A DNA stretch of 64,000 nucleotides from JAACFF01 sp963807975 (GTDB lineage: Bacteria > Chloroflexota > Anaerolineae > Promineifilales > Promineifilaceae), in NCBI GenBank assembly GCA_963807975.1, contig CAWEDV010000002.1:441460-505459 (forward strand), in the 5' to 3' direction. The number at the start of each line of letters is the position of its first letter. The stretch's first letter is position 1. Below, one piece after another: positions 28,401-35,831 of the stretch. Made by a program: the position numbers and the translations under genes. The notes under the pieces were generated by a model. It searched no databases and was not told the origin of the DNA. It was given only the letters and a program-made list of their open reading frames with translations.

Positions 28401-28736
28401 GAGTAAAGGCAGAATGACAATGGCTTGTGACGCACCAAAAGAAACGGCCGAATACCACCCAAACTTCTTTGTGGCCAGACGAGGCATCTCCCTACTCAAT
28501 GCCCGGCTCCCAATCCATCCCGTTAGGGCACCCGCCAACCCCAATAAAACCAAATTGGTTATTAAAATCACCAACAATTCATCAAAAATCTGCGATGGGT
28601 TAACCAGCCGAGCCAAAGTTAATCCAAGCCGCAATCGGGTTAGTAGTAATATCAGAATAGCGTTTAGAGCAAATGTCACGCCAAAACCCACTGCACCTGT
28701 CAATACAAGTCTTTGGTCCTTGGCTAGCGGGTTCAT
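25416..28736 (-). CDS. Membrane-anchored phospholipase D-like protein with BNR/propeller-like middle
   Basis: A 1106-residue fusion. About seven or eight membrane helices lie in residues 10-265. Residues about 290-640 contain repeated Trp-rich strands (FLVWMEE, GNMVWAEE, VHMAWCA, LHLVWSAG, LHLAWNN), suggesting a beta-propeller outside the membrane. The C-terminal part has two HKD motifs: HAKLIVIDGE near residue 780 and HAKGFIVDDE near 1010, each followed by a conserved Asn or Gln-Asn. This is the complete pair needed for PLD-type phosphodiester hydrolysis or transfer. The substrate could be a phospholipid or cardiolipin precursor. I know of no named family with this order of parts. Confidence 0.85.
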   Translation of the reverse strand: MNPLAKDQRLVLTGAVGFGVTFALNAILILLLTRLRLGLTLARLVNPSQIFDELLVILITNLVLLGLAGALTGWIGSRALSREMPRLATKKFGWYSAVSFGASQAIVILPLLFFTALVGFYEKNIAQNPLDIMLLTTTYAAIYGLVLGLCLGFLTVNWRHSWRILLGSVIGFGLGGFLAGFFVWLGLADKLAWLPNSLLFVLALTTMGLVGGAALATAYYRVESLTGEPSAGKTEHRWLARLEKVAIVIGAIMLLNGVLNAYQILQVQEAPLNEVISLPTVGTHFADPVAVRNATTTPALFASPDGQPFLVWMEENDVYYAWQEDGSWANPVNVSGSAAQSMSPQGAAEAGGQGNMVWAEEGQIMFSQCIGGACIAPVVLPAPACAPGNGSDPVIAWDSGGLIMVAWETDEQQLGYAAWNSGEQPENADVGCVGKGQNPRLTASGNNTFQLAADTSDMQILQAQFDGLWQMLQPVGIGHSPEINADAQGQVHMAWCAVDARVIYQNPQMQQTAVDFPPCADRPGIGQDGSGQLHLVWSAGVAEKNTGVTSSDQAFLYESVLTDSGWSDPAIISTTSALDAVSLTAAADGILHLAWNNGSLAYASQTPYSCGSIEPQTEAGQRVLEALSQPKFHPPDQPVPYCQNRYDTLLYTPNPDPAFSSQPPRTNSAFEYMRDLMETAEYEALFATMQWVPDENGDSPGFVIAQGVASLYEKLKADPSQYPRGLTVRLLVGNMPAFDVFQTNNQVWNILADLREAGVPEMVNEDIGWRVQVANFSGLWPHSHAKLIVIDGETVVAKGINVSYLHYPIDNPSGQGLGMVDYAIMATGPVAQHAVATFDDLWNGSHEVVCDNMNPLLDKLWLVTCDRVAAVPEHTPEALKFTIPAEADDIVFSQYRSHVHFASDEAVLAALSSADKSLDIFEVNFTLDLICDAGIVFNGVCNFEDHALPFMRQLMDQIDTNHIPVRILVEEEAMDGMENKVAIQAFVAELEKRGLTEYVDIHFYNGKMHAKGFIVDDEFLVVGSQNFQYSSWGDEALNEYNLSTENEEAIQTFKHAFEFYWADSTPAEEVMTPRPFTEKNRKHFLSLSSLHSEHFKNGRKSLLSED

Positions 28737-28783
28737 TTTCTATACCTTTTTCATTTCACAAAAATGCACAAAGCACCTGATGA

Positions 28784-28803
28784 GAAACGGCTGTTGCCGT
28801 TTC
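28784..28803. repeat. Perfect hairpin GAAACGGC-tgtt-GCCGTTTC
   Basis: An 8-bp perfect stem with a four-base loop lies 47 bp upstream of the PLD gene start, in its leader. The arms are a loop-split version of the AACGGCCGTT palindrome found across the window. It may be a regulatory hairpin or a derivative of that repeat. Confidence 0.5.
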
Positions 28804-28852
28804 ACTCAGTTTCTCCACCAATTGCTGTAGGCACAGAAATCTCTTTTGCTTG

Positions 28853-29062
28853 TTAATTCTTTAGGGTGACGTCATTAAATTTAGCATTCATCTCATGCAA
28901 ATTCTGACCCAAAATTTCAACAGAAAGGGGATCTTCGCATCCGATCAGGGTGATGTCCATTGTGTTGCCGAAGACTAACACGTTTTCCAACTCTTGATCG
29001 TTCCCCGTACTACGCAAAAATTCCATCCAAATGAGTTTCCCTCGAGTACGGAGCGATAACAT
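28853..29062 (-). pseudogene. Possible remnant, ABC-transporter ATPase C-terminus-like
   Basis: A 69-codon frame whose second half, ELENVLVFGNTMDITLIG followed by a charged helix, loosely resembles the C-terminal extension of ABC-2 type ATPases. There is no ribosome site at its first ATG and no ATPase core upstream. It lies in the 460-bp gap between the PLD gene and the second phosphatase. It is best taken as a gene fragment; the family call is weak. Confidence 0.3.
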
Positions 29063-29196
29063 GCTCCAAATTTAGATTCTTGTAGAATCAGAAAAATCAC
29101 CAATTTGGAGTATTCTTTTTCATGATTTGGTTCCTGGTTGCCCAGATTTTTTCCACGCTTATCGGTATAGGTCACGTTCCCAGCAAAAACCTCATC

Positions 29197-29697
29197 CTAC
29201 GCCGCCCACGCTTGTTCGAATTTCTCAATCGTTTTACGATGGGTCTCTTTTATGTCTGCCTGCTCTCTACCCGCCTCCACGATCTTAATAGCTTCATCAG
29301 TTGAATGGCCAAGCCCGACCAAAACACAAGCTGTCATCGTTGCACTACGATGTTTGCCTGCTTTACAGAAGACCATTACCTTACCCCCGTTTTGGATAGT
29401 AGCGACTGCTGGCTTGACCCCTTTCATCAATTGACCCATCGGGTAAATCAGACGAGAACCAATATCTGTGCCTCGTGTATGCACCAAGGTCAATGGAGGT
29501 TCATCTAATTCCTTGTCAATGCTTTCTAAAATCGTGGCAATAACCAGCTTCACCTCAAGCGAGATAATTTTCTCGCGATGATATTTCGTGGGCCAGGCGG
29601 CAATGTATAAATTGTTAGTAATCTGCGAATAATCGAGCGGCACATCTTTAGGGATGCCCCGTATTTTATCACGTATCAGTCGAATTAATGATGTCAT
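29197..29697 (-). CDS. Dual-specificity/PTPMT1-like phosphatase, second copy
   Basis: A 166-residue paralogue of the gene at 2141, similar over its whole length. The P-loop is FCKAGKHRSAT, again with Phe in place of the usual His before the nucleophilic Cys. The start at 29697 overlaps the stop of the upstream lipid kinase by one base (TAATG), so translation is almost certainly coupled. This copy ends EKFEQAWAA, without the extra tail of the first copy. The tight coupling to a lipid kinase suggests that both act on the same phospholipid pool, as inference. Confidence 0.83.
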   Translation of the reverse strand: MTSLIRLIRDKIRGIPKDVPLDYSQITNNLYIAAWPTKYHREKIISLEVKLVIATILESIDKELDEPPLTLVHTRGTDIGSRLIYPMGQLMKGVKPAVATIQNGGKVMVFCKAGKHRSATMTACVLVGLGHSTDEAIKIVEAGREQADIKETHRKTIEKFEQAWAA

Positions 29698-30590
29698 TAG
29701 GGAACCACCACCGTCAATCCACCGGGCACAATTGCCATAGAAATGGGGGTGCGACCGGTATATTCGCCATCTGTCCATACTGGTTGATCAGGATCTGTGT
29801 CAATAGAAATCTCTTTGCCTTGCTTAATGAAGCTATTGGCCGTTTTGGTGTCCAGATGAACCACACGTTCCCCTGCGGCAACTAACGACTTCAAGCTTTT
29901 ATTATTCAGGATAAAGGCTTCCAGCAAACCATCATCTGGTTTAGAAATCTTACCGGTAACGGAGATACCTGTTCCGGCTTTGGCGGCATTCACAACATAC
30001 AGCTTAGAAGCCGGCAAATCGTAAGTTTGCCCGTCAATTACAATGTGGTATTGAAATTCTTTTGGCTTTTTACTTCGTGCACGTTTATAGGTGTTGATGG
30101 CGTAGGCAAATGTTCCATATTTATCTTTATCTTCGCGGCTGGTTTGCTCTTCTGGTTCAATTCCTACGTAAAGGCGTTGAATAAAATAAATGTCACCCAT
30201 TTTAACGATGTCTATCTTTCGTGTCTTTGCATTGGGACTGCATAGCAGTTCTAAGGCCGGTTGCAATGTTTTAGGTGTGCCGAGTTCTGTAGCAAAGCCA
30301 TTGCCGGTACCACCAGGAAGAACGCCCATAACGGCCGTTGTGCCCATAATCCCGTTAGCAATTTCATGTTGGGTTCCATCGCCGCCATAACCCGCGACCA
30401 GATCCGCTCCATTTTGCGCTGCTTCTCGCGCCTGTTCCGTGGCATCACCATACTTCTGGGTAACACTCACTGACCATTTGATGTCGGGAAATTGATGAAA
30501 GACATCATTGATGACATTCAACACCGGTTCGTCCTTTCCCGAAGCGGGATTAATGACCACATGGATTTTTTCATAAGGTTTTTCTGACAT
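29697..30590 (-). CDS. Diacylglycerol/lipid kinase, stand-alone
   Basis: A 297-residue lipid kinase of the DagK/LCB5 type. It has VINPASGKDEPVLN near the start, GYGGDGTQHEIANGIMG at residues 70-86, LPGGTGNGFATELG, and VWTDGEYTGRTP near the end. The ATG at 30590 is chosen because AGGAG lies nine bases upstream; a TTG six bases earlier is too close to it. The sequence is closest in the window to the kinase half of the fusion at 2850. It heads a two-gene unit with the phosphatase at 29197. Confidence 0.88.
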   Translation of the reverse strand: MSEKPYEKIHVVINPASGKDEPVLNVINDVFHQFPDIKWSVSVTQKYGDATEQAREAAQNGADLVAGYGGDGTQHEIANGIMGTTAVMGVLPGGTGNGFATELGTPKTLQPALELLCSPNAKTRKIDIVKMGDIYFIQRLYVGIEPEEQTSREDKDKYGTFAYAINTYKRARSKKPKEFQYHIVIDGQTYDLPASKLYVVNAAKAGTGISVTGKISKPDDGLLEAFILNNKSLKSLVAAGERVVHLDTKTANSFIKQGKEISIDTDPDQPVWTDGEYTGRTPISMAIVPGGLTVVVP

Positions 30591-30660
30591 AATCAAGGTC
30601 TCCTTTACTTTGATTTTGGCTAATCTTTGTCTGGGTCACGTACCAAAATCGATTTGTCCT

Positions 30661-32382
30661 TTATCTTTGCTTAGGTCTGTCCCGCCATAATCGCCATAAG
30701 AGTGCTATTATAAATAATCCGGCGAAAATGGTGGCAGCAACATAGCCAATAAATGCTACTGTCGTAAACAACTCCGACCTTTCCAATCCAAACGCCGCGG
30801 CAATGCCTGTAGCAATGGCCGAGCCAACAATCACCCCGGTAAGCAAAACACCTATAATCAACTGCCGGATCAAACGTCCTGTTTGGCCTATCGAATCATC
30901 CAGGTTGGAGAAGTCATGATACACTTCAAAGCGGCCTTTTTCGTATTGGTTCAACCAGCGTAATGTAGCATCTTGCAGGGTTGGCAGGCGCTGCGCTACT
31001 TCACGCACGGTAGAAGTGACCTCTTTCTTGAGCACATTTGTAATGTTTTCAGCGGTGATCTGTTCCTGCACCAGCTCCAAGGTCGTTGCCAGGCCTTGAT
31101 CCAGCAAACCGGCGCCGGGAAACAGGACCGTGCTGATCGCTTCCATTTGCATGATTGATTTGACCGCCAGCGTTAGGGAAGGATCGAAGGCCAGACCATT
31201 ATCTCGCTGTACCGCCATAACCGTGTTAATTACCTCTGAGAAAGAAACAGTTGTCATTTGCAGCAAACGGCCGACGCTGCGCTCAAATTCCTTTAGGTAC
31301 GCTTTTTCATCAACAACTGGTTTGAACGGCTTGCTCAATGCACGTACATTCTGCGCAAGACCCCGTACATCTTGCTGGAAAAGGGCCAGCAGGACTCCGA
31401 TCAAGTTGAGCCGCTGATTAAAATCAAGTTCACCAACCATACCGGTGTCCAGTAAGACTATGTCACCATCCGCCCGGTTGACCAAGATGTTGCCCGGATG
31501 CAGGTCTCCATGAAAAAAGCCATCAATGAGGATCATTTTGATGGTAGCGCGCAGGGCAATATTGGCTAAATTTTCGCGGCTGATGCCTAACGCTTCAATT
31601 TCATCAAGGTCAGTGATCTTGAAACCATCGACGAATTCCATGGTCAAGAGACGGTTGGTGGAGAATGCGTTGTAGATAACGGGCAGGCGAATCCCTTCGA
31701 TTTCGGCCAGGTTATTCTCCAGCCGTATCGCATTATACGCTTCGTTGCCGTAATTAAGCTCCAGCAGAACCTGGCGGCCGAATTCGTGGACAAAGCCGAC
31801 CAGGCCCATGTCTCTTGCCCATCCACTGCGTTGTTCGGCAAAGTTTGCCAGCCAGTCCATGATGCCAACATCGGCTTTGACCTGGTTCTGTACGTCTGGT
31901 CGCTGTATCTTGGCGACGACCTGTTCCCCTGTTTTCAGCGTGGCGCGATGGACTTGAGCCAGCGAAGCCGCCGCCAACGGCTGGTGGTCAAATGACCCAT
32001 AAACCACATCTGGAGGTGATCCCAGCTCAGAAACGATTTGTGCCTCAACCTGATGGTAGGGAAATGGTCGAACATTACTCTGTAACTTGTTCATTTCTGC
32101 AGCCCATTCCGGGGGTAGCGCCTGGGCCTGACTGGAAACAAGCTGCCCCACCTTAACGTAAATAGGGCCTAAATCCTGCATCATATAGCGAACTTTTTCA
32201 GGTGTTGTCAAGCGTCGTGTCAGGTGGGGCAAGTTATACAGTTTTTCCAGAAAAAAGCGGCGAATGGAGCCTATGATCCCCCGGTCTAAGACCAGATCCA
32301 TGGCATACCGGCCGATGATATTGTAGCTTTGTTGCAGACGAAGCCTTTCACGTCCTTTATCGAGATTAGATCGCTCTTTCAT
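30661..32382 (-). CDS. ABC1/UbiB-family protein kinase-like ATPase
   Basis: A 573-residue UbiB-type kinase-like protein. The signature KxGQ motif is present in YVKVGQLVSSQAQALP, the Ala-rich nucleotide loop in AAASLAQVHRA, the catalytic-loop HGDLHPGNILVN and the metal-binding LLDTGMVG. Two hydrophobic segments at the C-terminus (about residues 495-560) anchor it in the membrane. Family members bind ATP and act in quinone or other lipid metabolism. It starts within the end of the YvlD-like gene, with AGGAGG six bases upstream, so the two are coupled. Confidence 0.92.
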   Translation of the reverse strand: MKERSNLDKGRERLRLQQSYNIIGRYAMDLVLDRGIIGSIRRFFLEKLYNLPHLTRRLTTPEKVRYMMQDLGPIYVKVGQLVSSQAQALPPEWAAEMNKLQSNVRPFPYHQVEAQIVSELGSPPDVVYGSFDHQPLAAASLAQVHRATLKTGEQVVAKIQRPDVQNQVKADVGIMDWLANFAEQRSGWARDMGLVGFVHEFGRQVLLELNYGNEAYNAIRLENNLAEIEGIRLPVIYNAFSTNRLLTMEFVDGFKITDLDEIEALGISRENLANIALRATIKMILIDGFFHGDLHPGNILVNRADGDIVLLDTGMVGELDFNQRLNLIGVLLALFQQDVRGLAQNVRALSKPFKPVVDEKAYLKEFERSVGRLLQMTTVSFSEVINTVMAVQRDNGLAFDPSLTLAVKSIMQMEAISTVLFPGAGLLDQGLATTLELVQEQITAENITNVLKKEVTSTVREVAQRLPTLQDATLRWLNQYEKGRFEVYHDFSNLDDSIGQTGRLIRQLIIGVLLTGVIVGSAIATGIAAAFGLERSELFTTVAFIGYVAATIFAGLFIIALLWRLWRDRPKQR

Positions 32383-32803
32383 GGGCAGCCTCCTGTTCCT
32401 GAAGTGCCTGTTGGAAACCTATAGGCGGGGTGACGCCCAACAAATAATCTAAAAATGCGCCAATTAGGCTGATCAAAATGGCCCCAAATATTGCACTAAG
32501 CAATCCAGTGATGGTGAAACTCGCAAAAATCCAGTTTAGCAGCAGTAAAATGATCGTATTGGTTACAATCAGAATTAAACCATAAGTTAAAAACAGCAAG
32601 CGAATGGTGATTACTTGAAGAATCGGCTTGATGAAGGTGTTTAACAAACCCAGACCCACAGCCAGTAAAGCGAGATAGATTACCCGACGATCCAATATAG
32701 TGATACCTGGCAGCAGCAGAGCCATGATAAATATCGCCGTCATATTTGCAACAAGGCTCATGAGCAGCACTTTCCAATTCCAACGCGATCCGAAATTTTT
32801 CAT
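32366..32803 (-). CDS. YvlD-like (phage-holin-type) four-helix membrane protein
   Basis: A 145-residue protein with four membrane segments: ALLLPGITI-type first loop, LLAVGLGLLNTFIKPIL, LTYGLILIVTNTIILLLL and a last Gly/Ala-rich helix. This matches the YvlD/PF04020 family, often labelled phage holin but found as ordinary chromosomal genes linked to envelope stress. A GAGGGGAG ribosome site precedes the start. Its last 17 bases overlap the UbiB-family gene. Confidence 0.85.
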   Translation of the reverse strand: MKNFGSRWNWKVLLMSLVANMTAIFIMALLLPGITILDRRVIYLALLAVGLGLLNTFIKPILQVITIRLLFLTYGLILIVTNTIILLLLNWIFASFTITGLLSAIFGAILISLIGAFLDYLLGVTPPIGFQQALQEQEAAHERAI

Positions 32804-32895
32804 GACTCCCCTCTACTTGGATAAATGGCCGAAACGATATTAAATTGAGAAATATCAGATAGTGGATTACGTATCTTCATCTTCTTTCCTTTAAC

Positions 32896-33771
32896 TTAAG
32901 GCACAATAATTTGGACTGCCCCGGGAAGAACCTTAATTGTCACTGGGGTATTCTTATAAAACTCGCCATCCAACCACACGGTTTGCGGCGGGTCAGCTTC
33001 TATAATTACTTCTTTGCCTTGGGCATGGTAGCCGTGCGCTCTTTTCATATGGCCCACATTAAGCACATAATGACCCAGTTCTTCCCAATCATGCCGGTCC
33101 TTGCTGACAACCATCACATCCACCAGACCATCATCCGGGGTAATTTGGCCGATGTCGATGTCGAATCCACCTAAATTATCGATGTTGTTCACAAAACAGG
33201 TCATCGCCTTAAATTCGAATTTTTGGCCGTCAACCGTGATTTTGTAATGGGCATGGGGCGCATGTTCTAGCACTTTCACAACCTCCATGGGGTAGGCCAT
33301 TAAATGATATTTGTCTTTTAAATCACGACTGGCAGCCTGGTCTTTGGAAATGCCGGTGTAGGCGCGCAGCAAATAATAGCGATCTTCAACCTGCGCTACA
33401 TCTACAGGTAGGCGATTCCGGCTCGTGCAGATTAGTTCAGCGGCCTCTTCGATCTCGCGTGAGATACCTAATTCAGTGGCCACTGCGTTGCCGGTACCGC
33501 CGGGAATAATGCCCACGGGCACATCGCTGCCCATCACCCCATTAACCACTTCCAGCACGGTGCCATCGCCGCCATAAACGACGACCATGTCGGCCCCATC
33601 AGCCACAGCTTGCCGGGCAAACTGAGTAGCGTCGCCAAACTTATAGGTGAGGTGTCCACGCCAGCTTAGGTTATGGGCACGGAATGTTTCGTTGATAGTA
33701 TGTAGAATCGGCTGCGGTTTTCCAGACGATGGATTGATGATTACGGGTATGTTTTTGGTTGTTGCGGACAT
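32896..33771 (-). CDS. Diacylglycerol/lipid kinase, third copy
   Basis: A 291-residue lipid kinase with VIINPSSGKPQPIL, VYGGDGTVLEVVNG, PGGTGNAVATELG and VWLDGEFYKNTP. It is more diverged than the two other kinases, for example in the absence of the EPEEQTSRED segment that they share. A GGAG site lies nine bases upstream of the start at 33771. A degraded copy of its first 25 codons occurs at 41258-41332. Confidence 0.88.
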   Translation of the reverse strand: MSATTKNIPVIINPSSGKPQPILHTINETFRAHNLSWRGHLTYKFGDATQFARQAVADGADMVVVYGGDGTVLEVVNGVMGSDVPVGIIPGGTGNAVATELGISREIEEAAELICTSRNRLPVDVAQVEDRYYLLRAYTGISKDQAASRDLKDKYHLMAYPMEVVKVLEHAPHAHYKITVDGQKFEFKAMTCFVNNIDNLGGFDIDIGQITPDDGLVDVMVVSKDRHDWEELGHYVLNVGHMKRAHGYHAQGKEVIIEADPPQTVWLDGEFYKNTPVTIKVLPGAVQIIVP

Positions 33772-33839
33772 AATATGATTCTCCAGATTGGTTTCCTTAA
33801 ATTACAAAAGTTTACAACTGCTTTCGCTGGTTTAATAGC

Positions 33840-34280
33840 TTATGGTCCATCTTCCTCCTGGTCTGTCTTCCAAAGTCGGGCTATAAGTCGGGTCACAGCT
33901 TCTAAATCATTACTATCAACAAGACCGGCTACTTCTAAAGCAGCGGCAGCTTCGGTGCAGGCAGCAACTATTAAAGCATCTGCCCGTTCAAATAAGGCAT
34001 CATCTTTCTCGGCCAGCGAAACGGCACTTTCAATGACTTCAGCCTGCACAAAGCGGTCTTCAATCTGGCCCATTTCTAAATCCGCTTCAGCCAACCCTTC
34101 GGCATCGCTGATCACCTGGGCCTGGTGAGCTTTGTCTTCTACTGTAAATGTTTTAGCGGCTTGCGCATCGGCTGCCGCTGCATGATACGAGGTCAGTACA
34201 GTCTGAGCCGTTTCCATATTCACTTCAAGTAGGTATCCTGCGGCGATTAATTCCGCTGCGGTAGTTTTTACACTTTTCAT
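33840..34280 (-). CDS. Helical acidic protein of unknown function
   Basis: A 146-residue Ala/Glu-rich, probably all-helical protein beginning MKSVKTTAAELIAAGYLLEV. The start at 34280 is preferred for a GGGAGA site eight bases upstream; a longer frame begins at 34388. No domain is recognised. It lies between a lipid kinase and DUF2252. A degraded piece of its C-terminal region (the part reading LEAVTRLIARLW) is duplicated at about 41362-41413. Confidence 0.6.
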   Translation of the reverse strand: MKSVKTTAAELIAAGYLLEVNMETAQTVLTSYHAAAADAQAAKTFTVEDKAHQAQVISDAEGLAEADLEMGQIEDRFVQAEVIESAVSLAEKDDALFERADALIVAACTEAAAALEVAGLVDSNDLEAVTRLIARLWKTDQEEDGP

Positions 34281-34365
34281 AACTATCATCTCCCATTTTT
34301 CCCGCGCATCTTTAAGGTCAGCGGCCGTTTCCTTCCCGCCAGCTTGAAAAAAATCCCCAAACAAA

Positions 34366-35766
34366 CTACACCCCAGTTTCCGCCTCAATTTGGCCGCTCT
34401 TTACTGCCTCAGCAAGCAACTGATAATCACGTGCAGTCTGGTCTGCATAGGCCACAGCAAACTGGCTAATAGCCTGATCAAACACTGTGCCGCTGCCCAT
34501 ATAACCACGTATCGCTGCCGCATCTCCTGTTCGGGCATGAGCCCGCGCCAGGCACACAGCGCAAACACCGAGATACGATCCCATACCGCGCTCATCCAGC
34601 TTCTGCATATCAAATGACTCTTTTTGATCCTTCAATTGACGCCAATAGAAATCATTGCCTGAAATTTCATTCCAACCTAAAAAGATGTCAGATGCAGCCT
34701 GCATTAAACGCTGCCCCAGCACCACACGCTGTGCCTGGCTGGTGAATTCTATCCTAGGTAAATATGCTTCTAAAGAAGATGGTCCTGCTTCCTTTTGCTG
34801 CAAAATAAGAGCATCATGCTCTGCGTCTCCTTCCAATAAGCTGACCGTACAACGCGTTCCCACACTGCCGACGCCGCCCACGCGAAGCGCCCCATCAGTC
34901 ATCTTAAATCTACCCATTAACCGGCGTCTTTCCTCAGGCAAGCTGTTTACGTACGAATTCCAGGCATCCTCCACATAGTGTTCAGACACTTGTTGTATCT
35001 GTTCTTCAGTTAACAGATGAGTTAGGCGAACGAGCAAAGGTGGGCTGTTAATGAACTGCCGTTTGCCATCCACCACTTCCGTGAGCTTCGCCAACGTTCT
35101 TTCACTTGTGCGCGCTTGTGCTTTATCGATCGTTTTTTGCGCGGTTTTTGAACTTTTTTTAGCATATTTTTCGAATACTTCCAGCAAAGTATCGGTATTA
35201 ATCCGATAATACCAAACATCCAAAATCGCTGCCTCGGCGAACTCCTTCATTGCCTCCCGGTAAGAACGAGCCACAACACCTGCCAGATCCTGGCAATTGC
35301 TTTCTTTAAAGCCATTTTCCCGGCCCGCCACCACTGCGCTGGCTGCCAATCGTTTCAGATCCCATTCCCACGGACCCGGGTAAGTTTCGTCAAAATCATT
35401 GATATCAAAAACCAGGTTTCTTTCAGGTGTGGCAAAGATGCCAAAATTAGAAAGATGGGCATCCCCACATAAAACCACCTGCAAACCTGAGACAGGAGAA
35501 GCCGCCAGGTCGGATGCCATCACCACAGCCGAACCACGTAGGAAAGCAAAAGGAGACGCCACCATACGGCCGTATTTGATCGGCAGCAACTGCTGCAAAC
35601 GGCCTTTGTCCTGTTCTTGCAGCAGGCTGATGGGATTTGGCCGGTTAGCTGCAGGAGTCCAGTCGCCATGACTGCTGCGCGGCACCTGTTTTCGAAAACT
35701 TCTGCCCAGTTCAATACGCGCCTTAACTGGTAATTGCCTGTTTTTAAACGCTAAAAGGTCCGTCAT
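34366..35766 (-). CDS. DUF2252 family protein (kinase-fold)
   Basis: A 466-residue DUF2252 protein. Recognisable parts are RMVASPFAFLRGSAVVMASDL, then LCGDAHLSNFGIFATPE, and FDINDFDETYPGPWEWDLKR, which resemble the catalytic and metal-binding loops of aminoglycoside phosphotransferase folds (Asp...Asn, then Asp). GVGSVGTRC is a second conserved block. The ATG at 35766 has GGAG eight bases upstream. The function is unknown; phosphotransferase activity on a small molecule is plausible. Confidence 0.87.
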   Translation of the reverse strand: MTDLLAFKNRQLPVKARIELGRSFRKQVPRSSHGDWTPAANRPNPISLLQEQDKGRLQQLLPIKYGRMVASPFAFLRGSAVVMASDLAASPVSGLQVVLCGDAHLSNFGIFATPERNLVFDINDFDETYPGPWEWDLKRLAASAVVAGRENGFKESNCQDLAGVVARSYREAMKEFAEAAILDVWYYRINTDTLLEVFEKYAKKSSKTAQKTIDKAQARTSERTLAKLTEVVDGKRQFINSPPLLVRLTHLLTEEQIQQVSEHYVEDAWNSYVNSLPEERRRLMGRFKMTDGALRVGGVGSVGTRCTVSLLEGDAEHDALILQQKEAGPSSLEAYLPRIEFTSQAQRVVLGQRLMQAASDIFLGWNEISGNDFYWRQLKDQKESFDMQKLDERGMGSYLGVCAVCLARAHARTGDAAAIRGYMGSGTVFDQAISQFAVAYADQTARDYQLLAEAVKSGQIEAETGV

Positions 35767-35831
35767 TTTCTCCACTCCTTCTGGCCAGCAAGGGACCTGG
35801 AAAGCTTTACGCGAAATCTTGAGTAGTTGAC

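Noticed and set aside
34390..34613. Plus-strand or alternative frames opposite DUF2252
   Set aside because: They are mirror frames of the well-supported DUF2252 gene without start signals.
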